Below are positions 34,200-46,055 of a DNA stretch of 64,000 nt, in pieces. A program made the position numbers and the translations under genes. Below the pieces are notes generated by a model. The model was not told the DNA's origin and did not search any database. It worked only from the letters and a program-made list of their open reading frames with translations. Source of the stretch: Megalonaias nervosa (taxonomy: Eukaryota > Mollusca > Bivalvia > Unionida > Unionidae); contig JAECUM010001153.1 in the NCBI GenBank assembly GCA_016617855.1, positions 1-64,000 on the forward strand, in the 5' to 3' direction. Numbering within the stretch: position 1 is the stretch's first letter; each line of letters starts with the position of its first letter.

Positions 34200-35854
34200 G
34201 TAGGTCAATTTTGAATTGAGTTTTACTTATGTTTTGCGGGCGCTGTATACATACGATTCGACAAGGTAAACGTAGTCAATTGACACCTATACGAGACAGC
34301 TGTCAAGCTTTAGTGTAGACTGGAGTATCTCGTGTGTATTGCATGCAGTTGTATTTTGTAGTTTTCACACCTAGTTTAAGTTCGGAATCCGTAAAATAAA
34401 AAATAAAAATTGACGGCAATATTCTCCTGTCAATCTTAATGTTGTCTGTGTACAGTTTCACACGCGTGTTTCTTGCGGTGCTGATTGGTTAGAGGCGAGA
34501 GAGCCTGTGCTATATATGGCAATATGATATACTATACTCGCATACCAAGTGAAAACTGACTCCCGTGTATATTTGCGCGCGCTTAATCAATGTTTCGTGA
34601 ACCACAGTTACAGGATAAATTATCAGATTTGGCATTGTGGGAAGTCAGTTATATGCCATATTTTCATTATTTTAGAGAGGGTACAAAATCTTTCAGTGCT
34701 CTACAATTTTTTTGATTAAATATAAATTATAAATATCTCAACAGTCAAAACTAAGCACATATTTCAAACTTAGCCGCCTTTAAACGTGACGCAAACGAAG
34801 GATATATCTCTCCTACGATACATTAAAATAAAATTACTCAAAATCCGCACGAAGCGCAGACAGTTTGCAGCTAGAAGGCAGCAAATATGAAGAGAAAGAA
34901 GCGAGGCTGTTTTATGAAGCGAGACAGGTCAGAAAGAATTTGTACAGTTTCAGATCTACAGAATACACATGGATTCATCGCAGAACGGCCTCATTGTACA
35001 GAAGACATAAAATTTATTTGAGTAAATTTTTTATGCAGTGTTGTAATTTATTTGAACATGGATACTTTTTTGATAATATACAAATTTTACTTAAAAAAAG
35101 TATCGGGGTTGGTGTCAGGTGGGGTGGAATATAGTAGTTTGAAGGATAGCACAAAAAGTCCTCGTGAATATCCTAAATTATATTTGATTTAGTCATTTCT
35201 ATATTTTTCTTTTCCATGTTTCACTTTTCCATCCATCTCCAATCAGTTATAATCAAATTCAAGTCTCATTCAGTAATTTCCTTTGTTCTTGTATTTCTAT
35301 GGAATCAGTGTGCATTTTAATACTCAGTTCTTGTTGATTAAGGGAGAGTTTCACATCCTTTGTGAGTAAAATGCACTAAATGGACTATAATTGGCCTTAA
35401 AAGTCTCTTTAGTTTCTGTTTTACATCACTCTGGTAAAATCAAACGGAAGGCAGTGGAGACATAGAAAGGAAATAAAAAGGAAGAAGAAAGAGTAAATAT
35501 TGGTATATTTTAGTGTGAAATTAGTCCCTGTTGTCGGTTCTGTAGATGTATTTTACCATATTGTGGGAATCCCTATTCATCTGAAGGCACCATAAACTAT
35601 GTTCTTGACTGGTACATCATTGTTTCAGATCTGTTATTCATTATCCAAATACAAGCAAGATGCCTTTTGAGAAATGGCCAAAGATGGAAACCTGAGGATC
35701 AGAGATATTAATACATCAGTTTTAAAAATTATTAGTTGTTGAGTGTACATATTTAATCCTTTGTTAAACTCCACAACCTAAAACCCTTTTCCATTAACAC
35801 TTTTCATTTTGTTATTGTGTATGCATTGTTATCAGTAGGGAAAGTATACCTGCC

Positions 35855-35885
<31 letters not shown>

Positions 35886-36639
35886 TATTATTATTATTAT
35901 CAATGTTTCCCTTTACCCTCATTTGCACATCAGATACACCACATGTTTAATTTGATCCCCAGTTTTGATACCAAAGTTTGTTTTTTACTCAGTCTGACCC
36001 CCAGTTTTGACACCAATGAGATTTTTGACTCTCAGCCTTTCACCCCTAGGGGATACACTGTTATTATTATCCTCATAGCTATGTATGGAATGCATTAAGT
36101 CATAAACAGTGATATTGTGGTTCTGTCACATTCCTTGAGAGAAAATCAATCTGGCATTTTGTGATAAGGATCAGACTGGATTACTTCACTTTTTACCATA
36201 GTGATTTAAATAGCAGACTAATGTACACATATGATAACCTGTTGTCAACAGGTCTACTTTCTGTATCATTTTCTACAGTTTGGCAGAAATAGTGTGAAAA
36301 AATGGAGATCTCACTGAAATCTCATGATGAGCAGGATTACCCCCTGGTTCAGAATTGAGATTTTGGCCAAAAGGTGTGAATAACTGGAAATCTCCCCAAA
36401 ATCTCCCTGTGAGCAGAGTTACTTCATGGTTCAAACTCTTGAATCTGGCCAAAAACAGGTTTAAAAAATCCAGAAATCTCCCAAAATCTCCTTGTTGGTA
36501 TAAGTCACACTCAGCATACCAAAGCAATTAAATTGTCTGTGACAAAGGGTGAACCAGTGACTCAGTCAACAAATGACAGAGTGAATCAGTACCAGAGTGA
36601 ATCAATGATGGATGGAACCCACAATATAAAGTTGGGTAA
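34200..36639 (+). other. PDZ-LIM gene intron 1, first part
   Basis: Mostly unique AT-rich DNA, with an (ATC)n(ATT)n microsatellite at about 35857-35900 and two degenerate blocks near 36290-36500 (about 75 bp: 'atctccc.aaaatctcc.tg.gagcagagttac..ctggttcaa'). An 89-codon frame at 34865 has no recognised domain. Confidence 0.55.
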
Positions 36640-36644
36640 TAATG

Positions 36645-37345
36645 ATAACAGAAGCTATAGAATACAGTTTACCCTCTCAGAGTGACAACAGATAGTATAG
36701 AATACAGTTTACCCTGTCAGTGTGACAACAGATAGTACAGAATACAGTTTACCTTGTCATCTTGACAACAGACAGTACAGAATACTGTTTACCCTGTCAG
36801 CTTGACAACAGATGATACATAATAGAGCTTACCCTGTCAGCTTGACAACAGACAGTACAGAGTACAGAATACAGTTTACCCTGTCAACTTGACATCAGAG
36901 GGTACAGAATACAGCTTACCCTGTCAGCTTGACAACAGATTGTACACAATACAGCTTACCCTGTCAGCTTGACAACAGACAGTACAGAATACAGTTTGCC
37001 CTGTCAGCTTGACAACAGACAGTACAGAGTATAGAATACAGATTACCCTGTCAGTATGACAATAGTTAGTACAGAATACAGCTTACCCTGTCAGTTTGAC
37101 AACAGATGGTACGAATACAGCTTACCCTGTCAGTTTGACAACAGATGGTACAGAATACAGCTTACCCTGTCAGCTTGACAACAGATTGTACACAATACAG
37201 CTTACCCTGTCAGATTGACAATAGACAGTACAGAATACAGCTTATCCTGTCAGCTTGACAACAGATGATACAGAGTACAGAATACAGCTTACCCTGTCAG
37301 CTTGATAACAGATGGTGCAGAGTACAGAATACAACTGAACCCAGT
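36645..37345. repeat. 40-bp satellite array, about 17 copies
   Basis: Unit of the form cagaatacagcttaccctgt + cagcttgacaacagacagta (40 bp), with occasional duplicated 'cagagta' segments. Intronic. Confidence 0.95.
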
Positions 37346-37784
37346 CAGCTTGAACCTTGATCATAAGCTATACACCTTTATCTTCTGTTATCATTTTTGC
37401 ATTGCATGCAGGTAAACTGTATTATTGCTTCATTGACAATTTAAGCAATTCACTATATATGGTGTGTACTCAAGTGTTTTCTTGTCTACTTTCTGTATTT
37501 CGCAGAAATCTTCTGGAAATAGAGATAAAATGTGGGAATAAAGAAGAAATCAGGGTTGTTGCCAGAAAATGTACCAAGACTATTTGGTCCAGGTCATTAC
37601 AATCAAATGTACATATGCTTTGACTGTCCTGTTTAATGGTCATCATTCAGCATTTGTTTTTGTGCTGGAAGTCAGGGTGCATATTTCACAAAGTATGTCG
37701 TATTTTGAGAGGGCTTTGTAATGGGTGAATAATGTAATGCAAGGTAACAATCAGATTATTTTGTTTTCAATGAATACTTTACAT

Positions 37785-37945
37785 GTGGAGACTCTCTGTA
37801 GAAAGTGGATATTTCTACTTCATGTCAGTGAGCTATGCATGTCTATCTGTAGAAAGTGGATATTTATACTTCATGCCAGTGAGCTATGCATGTCTATCTG
37901 TAGAAAGTGGATATTTCTATTTCATTCCAGTGAGCTATGCTTGTT
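37785..37945. repeat. 51-bp tandem repeat, 3 copies
   Basis: 'tagaaagtggatatttctac' + 'ttcatgtcagtgagctatgc' + 'atgtctatctg' (51 bp). The period is a multiple of three, so overlapping frames remain open across it. Confidence 0.9.
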
Positions 37946-38254
37946 CTATCTTCAGTAAGAATGCATTATCCAATTTATAGTTTTCCAATCAGATATCATG
38001 GTTAGGATATTGGCTAAACCTGTTTACTTTAAATATTGGTATGTAATATCTTACATTTATTCATACATGAATTTACCTATCTACATAAAAGGTCATTGAA
38101 AGTAATAAATATTATCAAACAATCTACTTAACCAAGAATCATAAAAAAACTTATTTTATCTTAGTTTGCAGTTATAAAATTTAAGGGCCCCCACCCCCTT
38201 CAGTTGGAGAAAATGTTTGGTTTGATTGTTGCTTGTTTCATGGCACAGAACACT

Positions 38255-38405
38255 TTGAAGGTTATATCATACCAAGACAGGCTAAGTAAAATGCCCTGTA
38301 CAAAGACTCACCTTGGTAGCAAATCTGAGCTGATCTGAGGGTGGGAATCAAACCTACACCATTCTGATCATGAGCCCACTGCCATAAGTACTGAGCCACT
38401 GGGGA
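38255..38405 (-). mobile_element. tRNA-like SINE fragment, minus strand
   Basis: On the minus strand CCAGTGGCTCAGTACTTATG (A-box region) is followed by GGTTTGATTCCC (B-box, complement at 38342-38353). Non-tRNA body then runs toward 38260. Confidence 0.68.
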
Positions 38406-38756
38406 AAAGGGGCAAGGGGCAGATGGGTTAGGGGCAGTTGTCGATATGTAATGGAAATATAACAAAGTGAACAAGTTAAGTAGGGCTTGCAAAAATGATG
38501 CATTGTTTTGTGCATTTGATTGATTTGTCAGGCCGTTGCTATTTTGTTTGTTAGAAATCAGCATGAATCCTCCAGTTGTAGCTCCAGAGACTGATTAATA
38601 TCAGATCCAGAGTCTGAAGAGTATCATATCCAGAGTCTAGTTAGAGTCTGATGAATATCAGACTGAGAGACTGATTGAATCAGATCCTATGACTCCCTGC
38701 TCATTAGTTACATGGCTTGATTAAAGGGAGTTGGAGATTTACTGAATTTTTGCAAC

Positions 38757-38955
38757 AGGATATTTAGGTATGGTGTTTAATGGCATGCCAACATAATACT
38801 GGCTTAGTGATACAATGCAGAGTAAATCAGGATATTTAGGTATGGTGTTTAATGGCAAGCCAACATAATCCTAGGTTAGTAATATAATGCAGAGTAAATC
38901 AGGATATTTAAGTATGGGATTTAATGGCACATGAACATTATCCTGGCTTTAGGTT
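38757..38955. repeat. 72-bp tandem repeat, about 3 copies
   Basis: 'aggatatttaggtatggtgt' + 'ttaatggca.gccaacataat' recurs at about 38757, 38829 and 38901. Confidence 0.85.
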
Positions 38956-39167
38956 TTAGTTATAATTTACAGTATAAAAATGTAAATATTTGCTAATTTA
39001 ATCTTTAGGAGGGTAAACCCTTCAGACTAATAGAGGGACTTGGCAATAGGGTTTCATAACATTTTGAACTGGAACATTTTTCCAGAATGAATATTGTTAC
39101 CTGCCATTTGCAGTCAGTTAAACTAAAAATAGATACCTTTCAGTTGTATCATAAGTTATGACAAATA

Positions 39168-40090
39168 TTGCAGATTTTGTCCCAAAATTGAAAGATTTGG
39201 AAGTCACTCCAGAGAAATTTTTTTAGTATCATATGTTGTGAGCTCTCTTTTTACCAGCATACCTGTTGACAAAGACTTGTTAGTCGTCCAAAATAGACTC
39301 TCAAAAGACACAGAGTCGAACAAACACACTACTTTGGTGTTAGAACAAATAATTACTCTGTTGAATTGGGTCTTGAATTCTACTTATTTTGTCTATCAGG
39401 TAGAATTTTATCAACAGAATTTTGGGGCAGCAATGGGCTCGCCGTTATCTCCTATTGCAGCAAATTTGTATATGGAAAATTTTGAACTCATTTCCACTGT
39501 AGCCTTTTCTCCGGGTGTGTGGTTTCAATACATGGATGACACTTTCATGATGATATATGAATACAATATTGAAGAATTTATAGAGCAGCTCAATTCCATT
39601 GATGAAAATATCCAGTTTACTTAATGAAGAGAAAGAGCATGGGATGTTGCCTTCTTTGGATACTTATGTTCACATTTTAGATGATGGGGGAACAAAAGTT
39701 ACAATTTAGCACAAACCTAAATCACACAGACCAGTATCTGTACTTCATCTCTAACCACCATCTTCAACATAAGTCATCAGTGTTGAGAACCCTGTTGCAC
39801 TGGGTGAACAGCATTGTCAGTGTTGAGGAAGACTGGCTGTCGGAGGTCAATCACATTAAGAGAGCCTTGAGGGCCAGTGGTTATATAGACTGGATGTTGG
39901 TGTTTACTGAAAAAGAACAGAGAAGGGAGGAACATCTGATGGAGAAACAAATGTGTAATTGTCCCTTTACCATTTATTGGTGGTCTCTCCGAAAAATTAC
40001 AAAAAATTTTCTGATAGCATGGCGCTAATGTGATCCACAAACAGTATAACACCATCCACTCAGTCTCCACTAAGAAAAGACTTATATAGC
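39168..40090 (+). pseudogene. Penelope-like element reverse transcriptase relic
   Basis: The open segment at 39238-39624 contains SSLFTSIPVDKDL, then YQQNFGAAMGSPLSPIAANL and WFQYMDDTFMM. These are the Penelope RT motifs: LFT-IPV, the Q--G--MGSP-SP--AN block, and the YxDD catalytic box, which here is intact. The frame then shifts twice. One piece (LPSLDTYVHILDDGGTKV) lies at about 39640-39700. The next, from 39705, has HTDQYL-F-SNHHL-HK-SV-RTLLH, the classic conserved stretch downstream of the Penelope RT. The copy ends near 40090 without a recognisable GIY-YIG endonuclease. It is 5'- and 3'-truncated and inactive, inside intron 1 of the PDZ-LIM gene. Confidence 0.92.
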
Positions 40091-40234
40091 TGCAGTCTTT
40101 CATTGTTCATGAATAGTCCAGTCCTAGAAAGCACATTTAAAGTGCTCCACTTTTGTGAAAACCAACATCTCTTGTGCAGCTTGAAATGAAATGATTGTTA
40201 TGTCATGATGTCATCGATATGATGTCACTTTTGC

Positions 40235-41440
40235 TCTACTGGTCATAGAACAGAAAGGCTTACGGGATGGTCTTTTGTCTGTCATCTACCTGTTAGCACC
40301 AGCATGTTATTACTTTTCCAAAACTACTTGGAGGATTGCCATGAAACTTTACATACACATTCATCCCATGGTCTAGTTGGTCCTAAACGAAAATGTTGCT
40401 ACCTGGACATCCATTATGGCCACCAAAGTGGCATCTTGAAAATCTTTTTAATGCTTTTCCTACATTTATTGGTGATATCAATATAGGGTTTTCACAGAAA
40501 GACATTTATGATGTCTAGTTAGTCCTAAATAAAAATGTTGTTGATCAGATATCCAGTGTAACTACTACAACAGACATGATAGCTACTCCTCATGAATGGA
40601 AAATTATGTGTCAGTCACGATGTTTTCACCAAAAGATTTCTTAATTTGTCAAGTTGGCACTAAATGAAAATGTTCTAAGGTAGGGGCCTGACACTTTTTT
40701 GTTTAATTTCCATGTAAGTAGCTTGAAAAAATATCTTGCTCTGATTTATAACAAAATAACACAATATTATATCCTTGGTATTATTTGGAAAAAAATTAAT
40801 TACCTTGAGATAAAAGAAAGGATAAATTTCAGCTAAAAAAAAACATCAGTCCCCCCACAAAAAATTAAATAGCCAGTACCTTATAGTAGATGAATTTTCT
40901 ATGTGTATGTTAATTGTTATTTAAGTTGTAATCTAACTAACTAAAGTGCAGTGATTAAGCCTACACTATGGCTGGTACTGTGAAATACATTGTGCTGACA
41001 TTAGAGATCCTATTGATAAACAAAGGAAGTGTTGATACTGAAACCTACAATTGACTATCTACACTTTTAATATAGTAGGCGGGGAAATGTTGAGTGGGAT
41101 GCCAACAACCAGGCAAGATATTTATAAGAGAGGGTCAGTAAACATAAAACACACTTAACAAATGAGAAAATATTTAGTGGACTTGAGAAATTACAGAAAG
41201 TTCAGACAGAAAACAACTGTGCTCCTGAAAATTGTATGATGATTTGCAGTTTTACAAAGGAATACACATGCTTAACAAGTATCACATATGCTTGTAAATA
41301 TGGCTATACCGGTACAGTGAAAAAGTACAGTGATAATACAACAGGAAAAAATACCGCAGTAAACAGGTATACCAGTAATACCTTGTCCCTCTAACAGTGG
41401 CCATCTTGAAAATCTTCTTATTACTATTCTTCCAATATGG
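40235..41440. repeat. Dispersed repeat, copy A (same family as 56680-58225), with unrelated DNA inside
   Basis: 40235-40700 matches 56690-56860 and its continuation: 'cttacgggatggtcttttgtctgtca', 'ttggaggattgccatgaaac', 'cattcatcccatgg', 'ttggtcctaaa.gaaaatg', 'tccattatggccacc', 'cttgaaaatctt'. About 40700-41385 is not clearly repeat. The family resumes at 41395 (gtggccatcttgaaaatctt) and leads into the 25-bp array. Confidence 0.7.
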
Positions 41441-41442
41441 AT

Positions 41443-41860
41443 GGTAATATCAACATAGGATTTGGATGGTAACATGAACATGGGGTTTGGATGGTAATAT
41501 CAGCATGGGGTTTGGATGGTAATATCAGCATGGGGTTTGGATGGTAATATCAGCATGGGGTTTGGATGGTAACATCAGCATGGGGTTTGGATGGTAATAT
41601 CAAGATAGGATTTGGATGGTAACATCAACATGGGGTTTGGATGGTAACATCAGCATGGGGTTTGGATGGTAATATCAGCATGGGGTTTGGATGGTAATAT
41701 CAACATGGGGTTTGGATGGTAATATCAACATGGGATTTGGATGGTAACATGAACATGGGGTTTGGATGGTAATATCAGCATGGGGTTTGGATGGTAACAT
41801 CAGCATGGGGTTTGGATGGTAATATCAACATGGGGTTTGGATGGTAATATCAACATGGCG
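41443..41860. repeat. 25-bp satellite array, about 16-17 copies
   Basis: Unit tttggatggtaatatcagca + tgggg (25 bp), nearly perfect. It begins and ends inside the dispersed-repeat text 'ggatggtaatatcaacatrg.gttttc', so the unit is an internal piece of that repeat. Confidence 0.96.
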
Positions 41861-41973
41861 TTTTCGCTAAAAGACTTCTTATGATGTCAAGTTATTCCTA
41901 AATGAAAATGGTGCTGATCTAATGTTGAATATGGCCACCACTGTGGTTATCTTGAAAATTTTGTTATTACTAC
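41861..41973. repeat. Dispersed repeat, continuation left of the LTR
   Basis: 'cttcttatgatgtcaagtta', 'aaatgaaaatggtgctgatc' and 'ttgttattactac' match the 150-bp units at 56680-58225. It is interrupted at 41974 by the LTR and resumes at 42921. Confidence 0.75.
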
Positions 41974-42920
41974 TGTTACGAGTCTATGCTCTTAAAATAA
42001 GTAGCATAAAAGAGTGAAAGACAACAAGCTTTGTAAAATTTAACAAATATAATTTATTTCCCTAGAATACAAAAAGTGAAAATGAGAAAAAAGAACTTTA
42101 AGTATTGTGAATTAAATCCCAAAATAATCCAAGAATTACAGATACAAGTCCTAGTAATTTAAAGTCCCTAATAAAACTCAGTACAACTCCCAAAGAAATC
42201 CAGAACCTGAAGGTGATGTTATATCTGTTATAGCAGATGGAGTGTTGATGCGTCAACAGTATTTTGTTGAATCACAGTAATATAATTCCAGGTTTGAATT
42301 CAGTATAAATTCCAGTGAATGTCTCTATCCAAGAATTTTATCAGAGCAATTTTGTATTTCCAGAGAAAATAATCACTTGAAATCAGTAATTTGAACAAAA
42401 AAGATTCCAGCCCAAAATAAATAAAAATACTGGTCACAACATATAATACAACCATATAATACAACTTGAAAGTGCTAGATGTTAAAGCACAAATGACCAT
42501 GTCCTCACAGTTACAAGACTATACAGTTCTCTACTTGACCTCAGGTCACAATTAGCATTTTCTAAAAACAACCATTACCTAATGGAAAATAACCTTCTAG
42601 AATAATCCTGATGTTTACAAAATCAAAACCATAACCTGTAAAATTCACTTAGGAAAGTCCAAAACCATGCCCCAAATAAACATATTTACTTCTGTTAATT
42701 AAGATCCTGATATTAAGCCCACACACATAGAGAATAATTTAGCTATATTTTAGTTGTTTACATAAAATTTAAAAAATGTCAATCAAGTCCAGCAGAAATA
42801 AACTCAGTTTTGGACAAGGTAAAGCCCAGCATACAATGTTACATTGCAATAGCATGTAATGAAATAAATTTTATTTTTTTAAAATTAACAAACAAACAAT
42901 TAAATTAAATATACATAACA
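41974..42920 (-). mobile_element. Solo LTR (about 947 bp)
   Basis: Ends TGTTA ... TAACA, the 5'-TG...CA-3' form of an LTR. CTAC lies on both sides (41970-41973 and 42921-42924); the duplication is 4 or 5 bp depending on where the shared A is placed. Removing it restores the uninterrupted dispersed-repeat text ttattactacttctc. On the minus strand an AATAAA-like signal (complement near 42050-42060) lies about 80 bp before the end, as expected for R/U5. No internal gag-pol sequence is next to it. Related copies are at 51279-52168 and, truncated, at 3245-3500. Confidence 0.8.
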
Positions 42921-43400
42921 CTACTTCTCTTGAGTGAATGGTCATGTCTTCATTGGGTTTTCACTAGAAAGCTTATAAAATTCAAATGGTGCTAAAGTGA
43001 TGTCCTGTAGGGGGGATTTTCACCAGTAGACTTCTTACCATATTTAGTTGGTCCTAACTTAAAAGGGCAGTATTGGTGCCATAATGGCTGTCTTCCAATC
43101 ATGTTGTCACAATTCCCCTGAACAGAGATGCTCATTATGACATAGGTTTTTCACCAAAAGACTTACAATGATGCCTACTTTGTTGTCAGTGGTGCCAATC
43201 CGACATCTAATATGAGCACGACAGCAGCTAATTTTGAAACTTGCGCTACCACTGAAGAACGCCAGGGATGGTTTCAACACGCAGCAATTTAAAGGAAGAA
43301 ATGGTCTTATCTTGAATTCTTGGAAATTCTTTTAATCCAGTAGAGCATCAGTCCCTTTGAGGGACTCTTGTTTATTTACTAAGAACTCTGGGAGAGATTA
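42921..43400. repeat. Dispersed repeat, copy B tail
   Basis: Continues the family right of the LTR. Its last 180 bp (43220-43395: 'ctgaagaa.gccaggatggtt', 'tcttatcttgaattcttgga', 'ccctttgagggactcttgtt') match 58030-58215, which marks the family's end. Confidence 0.8.
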
Positions 43401-43496
43401 GACATAAATTGATGTGGTTGTAATGAAAAGGAAGCTTTTACAAATTTTAATTATTGCAATGATAGCCATAAAAAAATGAACTTAGCAAAAAGTATG

Positions 43497-43712
43497 AGAC
43501 CTTGGAATCTTGTAAGATATGCATGGTTTCCAATGTAGAGATCATGCAAACTTGTAAGATATGCATGGTTTCTATTGTGGAAACCTTTGAGACTTGTAAG
43601 ATATGCATGCTTTCTATTGTATCGACCTTGGAAACATGTAAGATATGCATGGTTTCTATTGTGGAAACCATGGACATTTGTAAGATATGTAGAGTTTCTG
43701 TTGTAGAATATT
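43497..43712. repeat. 39-bp tandem repeat, about 5-6 copies
   Basis: Unit of the form acttgtaagatatgcatggt + ttctattgtggaaaccttg (39 bp). The period is a multiple of three, so frames stay open on both strands. Confidence 0.92.
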
Positions 43713-43771
43713 AATGTAACTTCAATAATTGGGTGAGACTGAAAAAAAATCTCTGATGAATTTACTCTTTT

Positions 43772-44035
43772 GTTTGATAAATTCACTGACCAACATGCAC
43801 ATGTGTTTGGTAAATTAACTGACCAAGATGCACATGCATTTGATAAATTCACTGACCAACATGCACATGTGTTTGGCAAATTCACTGACCAACATGCATA
43901 TGTGTTTGGTAGATTCACTGACCAACACGCACATGTGTTTGGTAAATTCACTGACCAACATGCACAGGTGTTTGGTAAATTCACTGACCATTTGTGTCAT
44001 TGATTTACTGACCAACATGCCCTTTTGTTTGGTAC
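43772..44035. repeat. 33-bp tandem repeat, about 8 copies
   Basis: Unit of the form aaattcactgaccaacatgc + acatgtgtttggt (33 bp). The period is a multiple of three, giving an apparent FTDQHAHVFGK peptide repeat. Not considered coding. Confidence 0.93.
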
Positions 44036-44104
44036 TTGATAATCTTCACTGACTGAAAATTGAATGCATTTTAAAAGACCCATTATGCTCTTATTTTATT
44101 GGCA

Positions 44105-44262
44105 GTTAGTGACGGCATCCTATTTTCCATCACATGCCATCATCATGGAATTGATGGCATCCTATTTTCCATCACATGCCATCATCAAACGAATTGATGG
44201 CATCCTAATTCCATCACGTGCCATCATCATGGAATTGACGGCATCCTATTTTCCATCACACG
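44105..44262. repeat. 42-44-bp tandem repeat, about 4 copies
   Basis: 'gatggcatcctattttccat' + 'cacatgccatcatcatggaa' + 'tt'. Confidence 0.88.
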
Positions 44263-44845
44263 TTGGTATGGCCATTCTCAATTATGAAGGATGAGGGGAG
44301 GTGAAATTTTTCCTCAACAAAATATAAACAACCAACTATACTGATCTTAATGCAGACTGATATGTTTTGCTGGTGGATGATTTGATAATTTCATGTTATT
44401 CTGCCTTATAGCTTGTTGAGATGTTTTGTTGGTAGTTGATTTGCTAATCTCATGTCACTCTGCCTTAAAGCTTAATAATTTTCATTACATTCAAATGAAA
44501 TAGTCAAAAAATGTTGTCGAGTCAATGGAACCTACATTGGTCTTGTTCTGTGTAATGGTCTTTTTATTTTGTGGATAGATGTCCAGCAGAATATTGCCAG
44601 AAATTACAAATTAACCTTTACATTCAGTAATGATTGGTCGGACCTCTTAGGTATGTAAAAGTATACATTGCTGAAAATGTTAAATATCCCAATATTTCAT
44701 AAGTAATCATTGTTATGTAGCAATTTAACCTGCTGATTGGTATTTGACAGTACATTATATGTAGACCTTGATGTATTAAGTTTTTCATGTCAATTACAAT
44801 ATAAATGGCTGCAATTAGCATACAGGTCAGTGTGAATAATTTCAG

Positions 44846-44997
44846 GTGCAGGCCAGAAGTGTGGCTGACAACTGTGGCCTTAAAGCTGGAGACGGAATCT
44901 TGGTTATCAACAACCAGAACACAGATGAGATGACACATGAAATGGCCAAAATGGCTATCATTCGATCCAGTAATGATATAGACATGATTGTACAGAG
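44846..44997 (+). CDS. LDB3: ZASP/LDB3-like PDZ-LIM protein, exon 2 (PDZ second half)
   Basis: The acceptor is TTCAG at 44841-44845 and the donor AGAG|GTATAA at 44998. It enters in phase 0 and ends two bases into a codon. Residues 41-90 read VQARSVADNCGLKAGDGILV, INNQNTDEMTHEMAKMAIIR and SSNDIDMIVQ. The A--CGL-AGD-IL-INNQ segment is the beta-C to beta-E part of the PDZ fold. EMTH-MAKMAI is the alpha-B helix: His71 sits at the position that selects Ser/Thr at -2 of the ligand C-terminus (class I PDZ), as in ZASP and ALP binding to alpha-actinin. An alternative acceptor 6 bp downstream (gtgcag|GCC) exists but would shorten the beta-C strand, so the upstream one is chosen. Confidence 0.94.
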
Positions 44998-45604
44998 GTA
45001 TAACTAACATGTATTTACTTTAACTTACAATGACATCTGTTCTTTATCCAACTCTATTTAATCCAGATGTATGTCCCCAAGTTTGCACATTTTATGGTAA
45101 TCTAACCCAATTTTATCCAAATTATAAGGTTTGACCAAACAGCATGTGTGACCCCAAATGAAATGTATGCAGCAAAAAATTTTAATTTGTTTTTTTTAAT
45201 TTTAGATACCTTTAATCCTAATAGAAGTAATTGGTGTAATATTGTTTTTGTTTACTAAATACATGAATTTGCACAATTTTCCATGTTGAATGAATCTAAA
45301 TTATATTTTCACTACATAAATGAATTTGCAGTTTTACACATATTAAACAAATTGAAATATGTTTTCCAGTTTCAATGACTTGACATTAAGTTGAGTAATA
45401 AAAGACTGTAATTTCATGACTGTCAACAGATCTTTATTTCCATGTCAGTACAAAAATAACTATATAGTCACTTAAAATGATTCCATGGAGTGGGAATAGG
45501 AAGAACAAAATGAATTCTAGGTCAATGAGTTACAAAAAGCAGGATCTGATTTACTGCCACGATAAATTATTCCATACTTATGTACAGGATATTGCCCTAC
45601 ATTA
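44998..45604 (+). other. PDZ-LIM gene intron 2, unique part
   Basis: AT-rich. No gene or repeat recognised before the array at 45605. Confidence 0.5.
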
Positions 45605-46055
45605 CCTATATACATTTGTGATTTGTGTCCCAAGCCCTACATTCCCAATACACATTTGTCATTTGTATCCAAGCCCTACATTCTCAATATACATTTGTCA
45701 TTCATCTTCCAAGCTCTACATTCCCAATACACATGTCATTTGTATCCCAAGCCCTGCCTTCCCAGTACACATTTGTCATTTGTGTCCCAAGCCCTACATT
45801 TCCAATACACATTTGTCATTCATTCCCAATACACATTTGTCATTTGTATCCCAAACCCTACATTCCCAATACACATTTGTCATTTGTGTCCCAAGCCCTA
45901 CATTCCCAATACTCATTTGTCATTCATTTTTCATGCCCTACATTCCCAATACACATTTATCATTTGTTTCTCAAGCCCTACTATTTCAATATATATTTGT
46001 CATTTATTGCACAAGCCCAACATCCCCAATATACATTTGTCTTATGTGTCCCAAG
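45605..46055. repeat. About 40-bp satellite array, about 11-12 copies
   Basis: Unit of the form ccaagccctacattcccaat + acacatttgtcatttgtgtc (about 40 bp), with frequent 1-2-bp length changes. Three overlapping + strand frames of 146-193 codons cross it. The same peptide pattern appears in all three frames, which shows that they are repeat by-products. Confidence 0.94.

Noticed and set aside
34865..35134. 89-codon frame in intron 1 of the PDZ-LIM gene
   Set aside because: Tyr/Arg-rich peptide without a recognisable domain. It is not in phase with the exon chain, which is complete without it.
44846..44851. Alternative acceptor 6 bp downstream at the start of PDZ exon 2
   Set aside because: It would delete two residues from the beta-C strand. 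The longer version matches the usual spacing of the family.
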